Shown here: in pieces, positions 1 to 7,150 of the stretch
Layout of the letters: the number at the start of each line of letters is the position of its first letter
Numbering within the stretch: position 1 is the first letter of the stretch
Assembly: GCA_016927865.1 (NCBI GenBank)
Contig: JAFGLU010000012.1
Span: 1 to 34,423, forward strand
DNA from: Anaerolineaceae bacterium
GTDB lineage: Bacteria > Chloroflexota > Anaerolineae > Anaerolineales > Anaerolineaceae
Reading direction: 5' to 3'
DNA: 34,423 bases
Notes under the pieces: model-generated
What the model saw: only the letters and a program-made list of their open reading frames with translations
Databases searched by the model: none
What the model was told of the DNA's origin: nothing
Program-made: the position numbers and the translations under genes

Positions 1-1084
1 ACGACTGGATCGACAAAAGCTACACCAACTGATGGATATCATTGTCATCGCCATCTGCGCAGTGATCTGTGGAGCAGAAAACTGGGTAGAAATAGCGAAC
101 TTTGGCAACGCGCGAAAGAAATGGTTCAAGAAGCTTCTGGAACTACCCAATGGGATCCCCTCACACGACACCTTTGGGCGGGTATTCAGCCTATTGAACG
201 CGAACGCTTTTGAGGCATGCTTTTTTGACTGGGTGCAAGCGGTGAATCAGATAACGAGCGGACAGGTAATCGCGATCGATGGCAAGGAACTGCGCCATTC
301 ATATGGTACGGTTCTGGGACAAAAAGCCATCCATTTGGTAAGCGCCTGGGCCAATGACAACCGCCTGATCCTGGCACAACGGAAAGTAGACAGCAAGACC
401 AACGAGATCACGGCTATTCCAGAGTTGTTGGATGCACTGGAGCTGGCTGGCTGCATCGTCACCATCGATGCTATGGGCTGTCAGACAGCCATCGCGAGGA
501 AGATCATCGAGCGCAAAGCGGATTACATCCTGGCGGTGAAAGAGAACCAAGGATATCTCTATGAGGACATTGAGCGGGCATTTGGAATGGCATTTCAGGA
601 TCTGAACCCGCTGCAGTACCTGGATGGGTATGCAAAGACGGTTGATAAGGATCATGGCAGGCTTGAGATCCGCGAGTGCTGGACGCTAGCGGCTGATAGT
701 TCGTACACCCCCATTCGTAACGCCGGTCAATGGGAGCAGCTGACCAGTCTGATCTGTATTCGACGGGAACGACGCTTGCCCCAAAAAACACAGGTCGAAA
801 TGCGCTACTATATTGCCAGTCGCCCACCCAATGCCAATGATCTACTACAAGCCATTCGTAGTCACTGGGGCATTGAAAACTCTGTCCATTGGATCCTGGG
901 TGTGGCTTTTCGTGAAGATCAGAGCCGGGTCCGTAAAGATCATGCTCCAGAAAATCTAGCTGTGATGCGACGGATTGCCCTCAATCTGTTGCGAAAGGAG
1001 AAAACAGCTAAGGGAGGCATTCAGGCCAAACGTTTGCAATGTGGCTGGGATGAAAACTACTTCTTAAAGGTTCTCTCACTTTAG
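1..1084 (+). CDS. ISAs1-family transposase (5' end outside window)
   Basis: DDE transposase of the ISAs1 family, which moves its own insertion sequence. The frame is open back to the left edge, and the codons before the first ATG (32) read [10 protein letters not shown], matching the conserved stretch before [14 protein letters not shown] in this family; the true start therefore lies outside the window and the ATG at 32 is internal. Counting from that Met, the catalytic acids are visible as D83 (AIDGKELR), D146 (VTIDAMGCQ) and E282 ([10 protein letters not shown]), followed by the typical FREDQSR motif. The C-terminus ends in KVLSL. The reading frame is intact through the whole visible part, so the element may still be active. 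It is oriented toward the c-di-GMP-controlled island that begins right after it. Confidence 0.93.
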   Translation, partial: RLDRQKLHQLMDIIVIAICAVICGAENWVEIANFGNARKKWFKKLLELPNGIPSHDTFGRVFSLLNANAFEACFFDWVQAVNQITSGQVIAIDGKELRHSYGTVLGQKAIHLVSAWANDNRLILAQRKVDSKTNEITAIPELLDALELAGCIVTIDAMGCQTAIARKIIERKADYILAVKENQGYLYEDIERAFGMAFQDLNPLQYLDGYAKTVDKDHGRLEIRECWTLAADSSYTPIRNAGQWEQLTSLICIRRERRLPQKTQVEMRYYIASRPPNANDLLQAIRSHWGIENSVHWILGVAFREDQSRVRKDHAPENLAVMRRIALNLLRKEKTAKGGIQAKRLQCGWDENYFLKVLSL

Positions 1085-1097
1085 TGCAATCGCCCTA
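1081..1097 (+). repeat. Probable right terminal inverted repeat of the ISAs1-type element
   Basis: The sequence TTAGTGCAATCGCCCTA overlaps the transposase stop codon. Many ISAs1-family elements end in a similar motif (reverse complement: a GGGCGATTGCA core) directly after the transposase. The matching left end is outside the window, so the boundary is inferred. Confidence 0.55.
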
Positions 1098-1127
1098 CCG
1101 CGGGAACTCACAGTGAGCCTTTATTCA

Positions 1128-1155
1128 TTGACAATTCACTTGTTTCTGGTAAGAT
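1128..1155 (+). promoter_or_regulatory. Promoter of the first riboswitch cassette
   Basis: TTGACA at 1128-1133 and TAAGAT at 1150-1155 are separated by 16 bp. The other two riboswitches in the window have the same -35 with the same 16-bp gap (2379-2406 and 5707-5734), which supports the assignment. The predicted transcript would start about 100 nt before the aptamer. Confidence 0.55.
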
Positions 1156-1259
1156 AAATATAATATTGATGTGATTTTAGAATAAGTACTTTTACCGAAT
1201 TAGTAGTAATAATCTTCTATTACCGCAATTAAGAAAACTTAACAGCTTATCTTTTTGAA

Positions 1260-1345
1260 CAGGCGGCAATGATCTGCGAGTTTTCATTTGGTCGCTTTCT
1301 CGTTACTACGAGAGGGCTCGCAGGGAGCTAATAGCGAAACCGGCC
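1260..1345 (+). ncRNA. Cyclic di-GMP-II riboswitch aptamer, copy 1
   Basis: Structured leader RNA upstream of the response regulator. It carries the landmarks I know from class II c-di-GMP riboswitches: GGCAATGAT at the 5' side, TTGGTCGCTT in the middle and AATAGCGAAACCGGCC at the 3' side (the Clostridium example has CAAUGAU, UUGGGCACUU and AGUAGUGCAACCGACC). A stem pairs CTGCGAG (1274-1280) with CTCGCAG (1317-1323). The segment GGTCGCT (1290-1296), inside that stem, can pair with AGCG (1333-1336) and ACC (1339-1341) outside it, giving the class-defining pseudoknot. An optional inner hairpin (TCTCGT/ACGAGA) is present. Copies 2 and 3 preserve these pairs with different bases. Confidence 0.85.
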
Positions 1346-1366
1346 ATCATCCCAGGCCGGTTTTTT
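1339..1366 (+). terminator. Intrinsic terminator of riboswitch copy 1
   Basis: ACCGGCC (1339-1345) pairs with GGCCGGT (1355-1361) and is followed by a run of T to 1366. Its 5' arm uses the ACC of the aptamer pseudoknot and the GGCC next to it, so terminator and ligand-bound aptamer exclude each other. This predicts that c-di-GMP turns transcription on. Confidence 0.8.
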
Positions 1367-1391
1367 GTATCCACTCCACAGGAGCACCTCA

Positions 1392-2156
1392 ATGACTACT
1401 CAAGATCCCATCCCTTCCAACGAGAACCAGGTTCCCGGAATCGATTTAGATGAAATCAACACGGCTTCGCGCCAAACCATTTTGGTCGTAGAAGATGAAC
1501 CGGATACGGTTTTCTTACTCAAACAGATCCTGCGCATGGCTGGTTACAATGTCCTGGGGGCCTACAACGGGTATGAGGCTGTCCAAAAGTGCAATGAAAA
1601 CCGCCCCGATCTCATCCTGCTAGATTTAATGATGCCGGAAATGGACGGGTGGCAAACCTACCAATTCTTACGTCAGACCACCGACGTCCCGGTAATTATC
1701 GTTTCGGCAATTCATAACAAGGATGATGTTGTGCGCGCCCTGCGTCAAGGTGTCGACGACTACCTGACCAAACCCTTTGTCAATGCAGAGGTCATCGCCC
1801 GCGTTCAGGCTGTTTTGCGCCGCGCACAGCCGCAAAAGAACACCGAGCGCCTGGTGTTCCCCCGCTCGGGCTTGATTGTTGATTTTTCCTCCCAGGAAGT
1901 TATCATCAAGGACCAGCGCATCCAACTTACGGGGAAAGAGTTTGCCATCCTTTCAACTCTGGCCAAAAACGCCCCCGATGTTGTTCACTATCGAGTCATC
2001 GCCGAGACTGTTTGGGGAAAGGACACCCCCCAAGTACGCAACCGGATCAAATACCTGGTGTATCTACTCCGTCAGAAAATTGAACAGTCGGCAGGCATCC
2101 CAGACTTAATTGAGAACATAGACCGCCTGGGCTATAAATTGCACGTGACCGATTAA
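1392..2156 (+). CDS. OmpR-family response regulator under c-di-GMP riboswitch control
   Basis: Two-component response regulator, 254 aa, acting as a DNA-binding transcription factor. The receiver domain covers about residues 28-140: acidic pair in VVEDE, phospho-acceptor D78 in LLDLMMP, S105 and K127 in LTKPF. A winged-helix DNA-binding domain of the OmpR/PhoB type follows (LTGKEFAIL, VVHYRVIAETVWG, NRIKYLVYLLRQKI, GYKL). The start at 1392 is chosen because GGAG at 1381-1384 lies 7 nt upstream; an in-frame TTG at 1365 falls inside the terminator T-run and is unlikely. No kinase gene is adjacent, so it is an orphan. Its leader holds riboswitch copy 1, so its level is predicted to follow c-di-GMP. 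It may regulate the neighbouring surface genes, but that is only inference. Confidence 0.9.
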   Translation: MTTQDPIPSNENQVPGIDLDEINTASRQTILVVEDEPDTVFLLKQILRMAGYNVLGAYNGYEAVQKCNENRPDLILLDLMMPEMDGWQTYQFLRQTTDVPVIIVSAIHNKDDVVRALRQGVDDYLTKPFVNAEVIARVQAVLRRAQPQKNTERLVFPRSGLIVDFSSQEVIIKDQRIQLTGKEFAILSTLAKNAPDVVHYRVIAETVWGKDTPQVRNRIKYLVYLLRQKIEQSAGIPDLIENIDRLGYKLHVTD

Positions 2157-2210
2157 CAACCATCGGTTCCCTGATACACTGGGTTCTTTGGGAATTGGCA
2201 TGGGATATCC

Positions 2211-2257
2211 GCATTTTGGGGATGTGGGCGGTGAAGCTGCCCACATCCCCAAAATGC
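2211..2257. repeat. Long perfect hairpin, repeat family copy 1
   Basis: GCATTTTGGGGATGTGGGC (2211-2229) is perfectly inverted at 2239-2257 around a 9-nt loop GGTGAAGCT. No T-run follows on either strand, so it is a poor intrinsic terminator. The core ATTTTGGGG...CCCCAAAAT and the GNGAAGC-type loop recur at 24955-24998, and a related form lies at 31178-31225. On the left, GGTTCTTTGGGA resembles the flank of the second copy read on the other strand, so these look like members of one dispersed repeat. Confidence 0.75.
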
Positions 2258-2378
2258 AGGACCTGCTACGGCAAATTCCAGAGAGACATAAGATTACAGG
2301 CTCTCCTTGGTTAGTTTTTTATTACGCCACCTTAAGCGTATTCAAACCGGGTTGCAACGCAACCGTAACCGCCCTTCA

Positions 2379-2406
2379 TTGACATTCATTCCTGGTTTGT
2401 TATGAT
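2379..2406 (+). promoter_or_regulatory. Promoter of the second riboswitch cassette
   Basis: TTGACA (2379-2384), 16 bp, TATGAT (2401-2406). It is preceded by a small inverted repeat (GGTTGC-AAC-GCAACC, about 2350-2364). Between this promoter and the aptamer the RNA can form an extra hairpin, AGAAGAG...CTCTTCT (about 2414-2435). Confidence 0.65.
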
Positions 2407-2462
2407 TAAGGCAAGAAGAGCTTACTCTTCTGTGCCTTCAAACAAAATTTAGCCCATCTTTT

Positions 2463-2549
2463 CGGCGGCATTGATCTGTACACCTTAATTGGTCGCTTGC
2501 TCAGCGAATAGGGGAGCGGGTGTACAGGGAGCCAATAGCGAAACCGGCC
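2463..2549 (+). ncRNA. Cyclic di-GMP-II riboswitch aptamer, copy 2
   Basis: Same architecture as copy 1, upstream of the large surface protein. The main stem is CTGTACACC (2476-2484) with GGTGTACAG (2519-2527), nine perfect pairs whose bases differ from copies 1 and 3. GGTCGCT (2491-2497) can pair with AGCG (2537-2540) and ACC (2543-2545) to form the pseudoknot. The conserved AATTGGTCGCTTG and GAGCCAATAGCGAAACCG blocks match the class II consensus closely. Confidence 0.87.
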
Positions 2550-2570
2550 AGCTTGCATGGCCGGTTTTTT
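2543..2570 (+). terminator. Intrinsic terminator of riboswitch copy 2
   Basis: ACCGGCC (2543-2549) and GGCCGGT (2559-2565) form the stem, followed by T to 2570. It overlaps the 3' side of the aptamer. An in-frame ATG at 2557 lies in the loop region and is not a plausible start. Confidence 0.8.
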
Positions 2571-2616
2571 GTTTGCAGGGGATGGCACTCAGGGTATCGT
2601 TTTTATGGAGGTAGGT

Positions 2617-4713
2617 ATGTCACGTAAAACTTCGTCTTTCTTCCGCTCACTCAGCCGTTTCTTTTACTCAAGCGGCGTGATGTTGTTAGTTCTAAGCCTG
2701 ATGTTATCGATGAACGCACGGCCGGCTGCGGCTGCATTGATCATGAAAGAATGGGACGGATCCAGCCTGAGTCTCAGCGCTGCCTGTCTGGATTCTGGTG
2801 AAGGCTCCTTTACCGTGACCAATACCAGTAGCGTCAATATGTCCGCGCCTTCGGCATGGCGCTTCAAAGTCAACGGCGTCCAGATCTACGCCGGCACTGT
2901 ACAACTTGGCTCGAACGAGTCACAGACCTTTGTCTTTGGCCCCTATCCCGGCGACGAGATGCAATTTGACGTCGAACAGCCTGACGGGATCACAGGGGAT
3001 TCCCTGCTTCGCGAAATCATCACTTGTGGACCTGAAAACTATCCGACCAATACCCCTGTGGGTAAAGTCACAAAAGACCCCACAAAGGAACCCACCGACA
3101 AACCGACCAAGACACCGACCAACACGCCTACCGAAAAACCCGCCAATACGCCCACATACACACCAACCAACACGCCTGTCAATACTGCAACTAATACCCC
3201 GACCAACACACCCACTAACCTTCCAACCAACACCTCCACGCCTTCTGACACCTGGGATAAGTCCAGCGTGCGCGTCACTGGGCAGTGCCTGGTTACCGGG
3301 CAAGCCCAGTTCACCGTCACCAATACCGGCAAGTTTGGCGAAGGTGATATGGACGGCCCTACCAACTGGCGCCTGGTCGTGGATGGCAACCTCGTTGATA
3401 GCGGCACGCTGCAGATCAAAGGCGGGGAATCCATTACCATGACTTTTGGCCCCTACAACGGCCTGAAAGTGATCCTCTATGTCGATCAGCGCCCCGGGCA
3501 CCCCGGCAACAGCCAGCCCCAGGCCGACCTGATCTGCTGGGCGCCGGTCACCCAAACACCGACCGCCACCCCCACTAAAACTCCTACCAATACGCCAACG
3601 AACACGCCTACTAACACACCCACTAACACACCGACCAACACCCCCACCCCGACGACCACCTGGGACAAGTCGAGCGTGCGCATTACCGGTCAGTGCCTGG
3701 TCACCGGACAGGCCCAGTTCACTGTCGCTAATACCGGTGAGTTTGGCGAAGGCGACATGGACGGCCCCACTGATTGGCGCCTGGTCGTGGATGGCAACCT
3801 CGTTGACAGCGGCACGCTGCAACTCAAGGGCGGCGAGTCCATTACCATGACCTTTGGCCCCTATGACGGCCTGAAAGTCACTCTCTACGTCGATCAACGC
3901 CCCGGTCACCCTGGCAACAGCCAGCCTCAGGCCGACCTGATCTGCTCTGTGCCGGATGGCGAAACCCCGGTTCCCACCCCGCCTCCTGGCGACGATCCTA
4001 CCGCGACGCCTACTAATACACCAACCAACACTCCCACCAGTACACCGACGAATACGCCTACCAACACGCCGACGAATACTCCGACCAACACCCCTACTCC
4101 GTCTGGCTGGGACAAGTCTAGCGTACTCGTCACAGGGCAGTGCCTGGTCACCGGGCAGGCTCAGTTCACCGTAACCAACACCGGCGACCCGGGCGAAGGC
4201 GACATGGACGGCCCTACCAACTGGCGACTGATGGTAAACGGGAACATCGTTGAAAGCGGTACGCTGCAACTCAAAGGCGGCGAGTCCATCACCTTGACCT
4301 TTGGACCCTACAACGCCCTGAAAGTCACCCTTTTTGTAGATCAGCGCCCTGGGCATCCTGGCTCCAGCCAGCCCCAGGCCGACCTGACCTGCTCGGTGCC
4401 GGACGGCGAGACCCCGGTTCCCACCACGCCTCCTGGACAGGGTCCCACCGCTACCCCCAGCAGCCCCACCAGCACACCGCCTACGACCAGCGGTCAGAAC
4501 CCGACGGCCACCCCTGGCAGTCCTACCACCTCCGGTGGGGATCCGACCGCAACCCTAGCCAGCCCCTCCGGTGGCAACACCGCCTTGCTCATCCCCGTCA
4601 CCGGTGGCAGCGACGCCGGCTCGATGACCAATTTGTTACTCAACACCGGCCTCTTGTTGATGGGCTTTGGCCTGGCTTGCACAGCTCTCAGCCGGCGTTG
4701 GGAGACAAACTAA
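2617..4713 (+). CDS. Sortase-anchored Thr/Pro-rich surface protein with four Ig-like modules
   Basis: Secreted, wall-anchored protein of 698 aa, adhesin-like in design. The start at 2617 is set by GGAGG at 2607-2611; an ATG at 2605 in the same frame is possible. Residues 1-39 form a signal peptide (SRFF, hydrophobic core, ARPAAAA). A first beta-rich module (about 44-151) begins EWDGSSL and resembles the single module of the protein at 5952. Three near-identical 95-residue modules follow (3253-3537, 3661-3945, 4108-4392), each starting WDKSSV and ending in ADLxC, separated by TPTNTP linkers. The C-terminus has the sorting signal IPVTG (659-663), a hydrophobic helix and SRRW. The sortase gene is next downstream. 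Ligand and exact function are unknown. Confidence 0.88.
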   Translation: MSRKTSSFFRSLSRFFYSSGVMLLVLSLMLSMNARPAAAALIMKEWDGSSLSLSAACLDSGEGSFTVTNTSSVNMSAPSAWRFKVNGVQIYAGTVQLGSNESQTFVFGPYPGDEMQFDVEQPDGITGDSLLREIITCGPENYPTNTPVGKVTKDPTKEPTDKPTKTPTNTPTEKPANTPTYTPTNTPVNTATNTPTNTPTNLPTNTSTPSDTWDKSSVRVTGQCLVTGQAQFTVTNTGKFGEGDMDGPTNWRLVVDGNLVDSGTLQIKGGESITMTFGPYNGLKVILYVDQRPGHPGNSQPQADLICWAPVTQTPTATPTKTPTNTPTNTPTNTPTNTPTNTPTPTTTWDKSSVRITGQCLVTGQAQFTVANTGEFGEGDMDGPTDWRLVVDGNLVDSGTLQLKGGESITMTFGPYDGLKVTLYVDQRPGHPGNSQPQADLICSVPDGETPVPTPPPGDDPTATPTNTPTNTPTSTPTNTPTNTPTNTPTNTPTPSGWDKSSVLVTGQCLVTGQAQFTVTNTGDPGEGDMDGPTNWRLMVNGNIVESGTLQLKGGESITLTFGPYNALKVTLFVDQRPGHPGSSQPQADLTCSVPDGETPVPTTPPGQGPTATPSSPTSTPPTTSGQNPTATPGSPTTSGGDPTATLASPSGGNTALLIPVTGGSDAGSMTNLLLNTGLLLMGFGLACTALSRRWETN
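3253..4392 (+). repeat. Three tandem 285-bp module repeats with TPTN linkers
   Basis: Three copies of a 95-codon module occur at 3253-3537, 3661-3945 and 4108-4392. The proteins differ at only a handful of positions each (for example KFGEG, EFGEG, DPGEG) and the DNA is also very similar, which points to recent duplication or gene conversion. The separating linkers are runs of ACxCCnACnAAy codons encoding TPTN and vary in length (about 120 and 160 bp), as expected of slippage-prone repeats. Confidence 0.9.
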
Positions 4714-4764
4714 CCTGAGATATGGTATAAATATCTCCACAAGCTGTTAAGAAGATCGGTCGTT

Positions 4765-4795
4765 ATAGGGTGTGTGCATTTTGCACACACCCTAT
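4765..4795. other. Hairpin between surface-protein and sortase genes
   Basis: ATAGGGTGTGTGCA (4765-4778) is perfectly inverted at 4782-4795 around a TTT loop. No T-run follows, so it is not a standard terminator. It may act as a protein-binding site, an mRNA-stabilising element or a partial attenuator between the two genes. A weaker hairpin, GAGATAT/ATATCTC (4717-4737), lies just before it. Confidence 0.6.
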
Positions 4796-4831
4796 TGAAA
4801 CCAACTTCAACACATCTCTGGAGATCTTTTT

Positions 4832-5611
4832 ATGGGTAATCGTGTGAATTCAATTGCAGATTCCTCGGCATTACGCGTGGTAATGGTCTTGGTGGGCGTA
4901 GCAATGATGGGATTGGCCCTCTACCGGATGCTCCCGCCTCTGCTCGACCCTCCACCAGACGATGCGGAATTAATCGAACTACTCGGCGACGATTATCAGG
5001 CCGCCTATATCATTCCCGTGGCTGAAACTGTCACACCGGCCCCAACCGCGACTATCTCTTCGAACCCCCTCGACACGCCCGCTCCAACCGACGAAACCCC
5101 CACAGAGACTGTGGTAAAAGTCACCCCTGAACCGCGCCATTTACCTACCCGGCTGGTCATTCCGCAGATCGAGTTGGACGCTCCGGTCGAAGAGACAGGC
5201 TCCCGGCTGATTACGATTCGCGACACGACCTACGAGCAGTGGCTGGTGCCAGATAAATTCGCCGCCGGGTGGAATCCCAACTCCGCTTACCCAGGGGTCA
5301 TCGGCAACACGGTCCTCTTTGGGCATAACAACGCCCGCGGTAAAGTGTTTGCCAATCTTTACCGCTTGGAAGTTGGCGACGAGATCATCCTTTATGCTGG
5401 TTCCGAGACCTTCACTTACCGGGTGACAGACGTCATGAAACTTCAAGAGAAGGATGTTTCTTTTGCACAGATGGTAGAAAACGCCACCTGGATCGGCTCG
5501 TTCCCTGATGAGCGGCTGACCCTGGTCACCTGTTGGCCGCCCTATAAGGACACTCATCGCTTAATCGTCGTTGCTCGTCCAGTAGCACCCCCGACCGACA
5601 AAGAGCAATAA
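4832..5611 (+). CDS. Sortase
   Basis: Membrane-anchored cysteine transpeptidase, 259 aa, that cleaves sorting signals and joins surface proteins to the cell envelope. One N-terminal membrane segment (about 14-31) is followed by a Thr/Pro-rich stalk (62-100) and the sortase barrel from about residue 105 (LPTRLVIPQIELDAPV). The catalytic triad is visible: H165 in LFGHNNARG, C234 in LTLVTCWPP and R243 in THRLIVVAR. GGAGA at 4820-4824 precedes the start. It lies between two genes for IPVTG-tailed proteins, its likely substrates. It has no riboswitch of its own; it may be read through from the upstream gene. The exact sortase class was not determined. Confidence 0.93.
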   Translation: MGNRVNSIADSSALRVVMVLVGVAMMGLALYRMLPPLLDPPPDDAELIELLGDDYQAAYIIPVAETVTPAPTATISSNPLDTPAPTDETPTETVVKVTPEPRHLPTRLVIPQIELDAPVEETGSRLITIRDTTYEQWLVPDKFAAGWNPNSAYPGVIGNTVLFGHNNARGKVFANLYRLEVGDEIILYAGSETFTYRVTDVMKLQEKDVSFAQMVENATWIGSFPDERLTLVTCWPPYKDTHRLIVVARPVAPPTDKEQ

Positions 5612-5706
5612 TTCCTGCAGCTGCTCAACCAGTGGGCGAAGTAAGTGCCCTCTGAGCAGTAACGAATTCCTCTATCACCCTTTCGAGTGATTTTCCCTCC
5701 AAACAT

Positions 5707-5734
5707 TTGACAAACCTTATATTTATGCTATGAT
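5707..5734 (+). promoter_or_regulatory. Promoter of the third riboswitch cassette
   Basis: TTGACA (5707-5712), 16 bp, TATGAT (5729-5734), in a locally AT-rich stretch between the sortase gene and riboswitch copy 3. It is the same design as the other two cassettes. Confidence 0.65.
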
Positions 5735-5787
5735 AATCACCATACAGGTATTATTAACCTTAAAACAATGAACTCGCCATATTCTAA

Positions 5788-5875
5788 CAGGCGGCAATGA
5801 TCTGCAGACCAAAAATTGGTCGCTTGCTTCTCAAACGGGGAGTCAGTCTGCGGGGAGCCAGTAGCGAAACCGGCC
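5788..5875 (+). ncRNA. Cyclic di-GMP-II riboswitch aptamer, copy 3
   Basis: Third copy, upstream of the second anchored protein. Stem CTGCAGAC (5802-5809) pairs with GTCTGCGG (5846-5853), including one T-G wobble. TTGGTCGCTTG and GAGCCAGTAGCGAAACCGGCC-type blocks are present (AGTAGCG here is even closer to the Clostridium AGUAGUGC), giving the same pseudoknot. The inner loop stem is short and imperfect. Confidence 0.86.
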
Positions 5876-5903
5876 ACTATTCATAGCAGGCCGGTTTCTT
5901 GTT
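5869..5903 (+). terminator. Intrinsic terminator of riboswitch copy 3
   Basis: ACCGGCC (5869-5875) and GGCCGGT (5889-5895) form the stem around a 13-nt loop. The T-run is interrupted (TTTCTTGTTT), so it may be leakier than the other two. Its 5' arm overlaps the aptamer. Confidence 0.75.
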
Positions 5904-5951
5904 TAAGGCAGTTCGTCCCGTAATCCGTTGATTGTTGGTTGGGAGGCTCAT

Positions 5952-7091
5952 ATGTTTAGCTCTTTGTCGCCGCTCTTTCGTTCTCTAAGCCGGTTCTTCT
6001 ATACTGGCGGAGTCTTACTACTCATCCTCGGGCTATTGTTGTCCGCGCAATACCAGCCGGTACTTGCCGGCGTGTGGGATGGTACCAGCCTGCGCATGAG
6101 CATCGTCTGTCTAGAATCCGGTGAATTCCGTGTAACCATCACCAATGAGAACACCGAAGTTGGGATGACCGAGCCGTCGGAGTGGCGCTTAGAGGTAAAC
6201 GGCGTCCAGGTAGATTCTGGAACAGTCCAATTAGGCCCAGGCGAGTCCGAAGTTCTGACCTTCGGTCCATTCCCTAACCAGTTAATCCAGTTCGAGGTCG
6301 AACAACCCGGTGATTACCCTGGCGATTCGCTGCTCCGCGAAGAATTCACCTGCGAGGTCCCCCCAACGCCCACCTTCACTCCTGTGCCGCCGACCAACAC
6401 ACCCACGCCAGTCACACCGACCAATACGCCAACCAACACCCCCACCAGCACGGTGACCAATACTCCTACCAACACACCCACGAACACCCCAACAAATACG
6501 CCTACCAACACGCCAACGAACACCCCTACCAACACACCGACCAATACCCCCACCAACACCCCCACCAGCACGGTGACCAATACCCCAACCATCACCCCTA
6601 CTCACACACCAACCATTACCCCGGGCGGGCCGACGTTGACGAACACGCCTACCAGCACCGTTACCAACACGCCGACGAATACACCGACCAGCACCGTTAC
6701 CAACACGCCGACAAATACACCGACCAGCACACCGACGAATACTCCAACGAACACACCGACTAGTACGCCGACGAATACGCCCACGGTACCCACGCCTCCT
6801 GGTCAGGACCCTACCAACACCCCCACGGCAACCGCCACCCTAGCTACGCCTCCCGGAAACAACCCGACAGCTACCCCCACCCGCTCGGGCACACAGCCGC
6901 CGCCCCCCTCTGGAGATGACCCCACCGCCACGCCCGCCAATCAAGGCACGCCCGGCTCACCGGTCCTCATTCCGGTCACCGGCAGCAATATGGCTGGAGC
7001 GCTGACAGACATTCTCATCAACTCGGGCCTCTTCTTCCTCGGCCTTGGCCTGCTCTTCACCGGATTGGGCCGCCGCTGGACCGCCCAATAA
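5952..7091 (+). CDS. Second sortase-anchored Thr/Pro-rich surface protein
   Basis: Secreted, wall-anchored protein of 379 aa. The ATG at 5952 is chosen because GGAGG lies at 5942-5946; an in-frame TTG at 5928 has no good ribosome site. The N-terminus ([20 protein letters not shown]) matches that of the protein at 2617. One Ig-like module (about 40-138) is homologous to the first module of that protein ([25 protein letters not shown]). A long [18 protein letters not shown] stalk follows, at about 140-330. The C-terminus holds IPVTG (340-344), a hydrophobic helix and GRRW. The design suggests one binding head held away from the cell on a Thr/Pro rod. The stalk length probably varies between strains through repeat slippage. 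Confidence 0.88.
   Translation: MFSSLSPLFRSLSRFFYTGGVLLLILGLLLSAQYQPVLAGVWDGTSLRMSIVCLESGEFRVTITNENTEVGMTEPSEWRLEVNGVQVDSGTVQLGPGESEVLTFGPFPNQLIQFEVEQPGDYPGDSLLREEFTCEVPPTPTFTPVPPTNTPTPVTPTNTPTNTPTSTVTNTPTNTPTNTPTNTPTNTPTNTPTNTPTNTPTNTPTSTVTNTPTITPTHTPTITPGGPTLTNTPTSTVTNTPTNTPTSTVTNTPTNTPTSTPTNTPTNTPTSTPTNTPTVPTPPGQDPTNTPTATATLATPPGNNPTATPTRSGTQPPPPSGDDPTATPANQGTPGSPVLIPVTGSNMAGALTDILINSGLFFLGLGLLFTGLGRRWTAQ
6400..6790 (+). repeat. Low-complexity TPTN codon repeat (stalk)
   Basis: The DNA is a near-periodic 12-bp repeat of ACnCCnACnAAy units, with a second-order pattern where ACCAGCACGGTGACC-type units (TSTV) interrupt. It encodes the stalk of the anchored protein and is a likely site of length variation. 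Confidence 0.85.
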
Positions 7092-7115
7092 CTGGCGTCC
7101 AAGACTCACCCCTTT

Positions 7116-7150
7116 CAGGCGGATCCAATCAGGGTCCGCCTGTTTTTTTT
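7116..7150 (+). terminator. Terminator after the second surface protein
   Basis: CAGGCGGATCC (7116-7126) pairs with GGGTCCGCCTG (7132-7142), eleven pairs with one G-T wobble, followed by eight T (7143-7150). It closes the surface island. Confidence 0.9.

Noticed and set aside
1260..1366. Reading the leader RNAs as c-di-GMP-I, ydaO-type (c-di-AMP) or cobalamin riboswitches
   Set aside because: The core sequences of those classes are absent, whereas the CAATGAT, TTGGTCGCTT and TAGCGAAACCGGCC blocks and the pseudoknot fit class II c-di-GMP.
2211..2257. Hairpin as the intrinsic terminator of the response-regulator gene
   Set aside because: No T-run follows it on either strand, and the same hairpin type occurs at other gene borders in varied orientation.
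2920..4356. Long antisense open frame (478 codons) across the surface-protein gene, with similar ones at 3039-3440 and 6282-6605
   Set aside because: They mirror the periodic ACnCCn codon repeats and read as monotonous Val-Gly or Arg-Gly strings; no ribosome site or domain. They are shadows of the TPTN repeats.
6400..6790. Regular short repeats resembling a CRISPR array
   Set aside because: The repeats are 12-bp codon units without unique spacers and lie inside a clear protein-coding frame; no cas genes are present.
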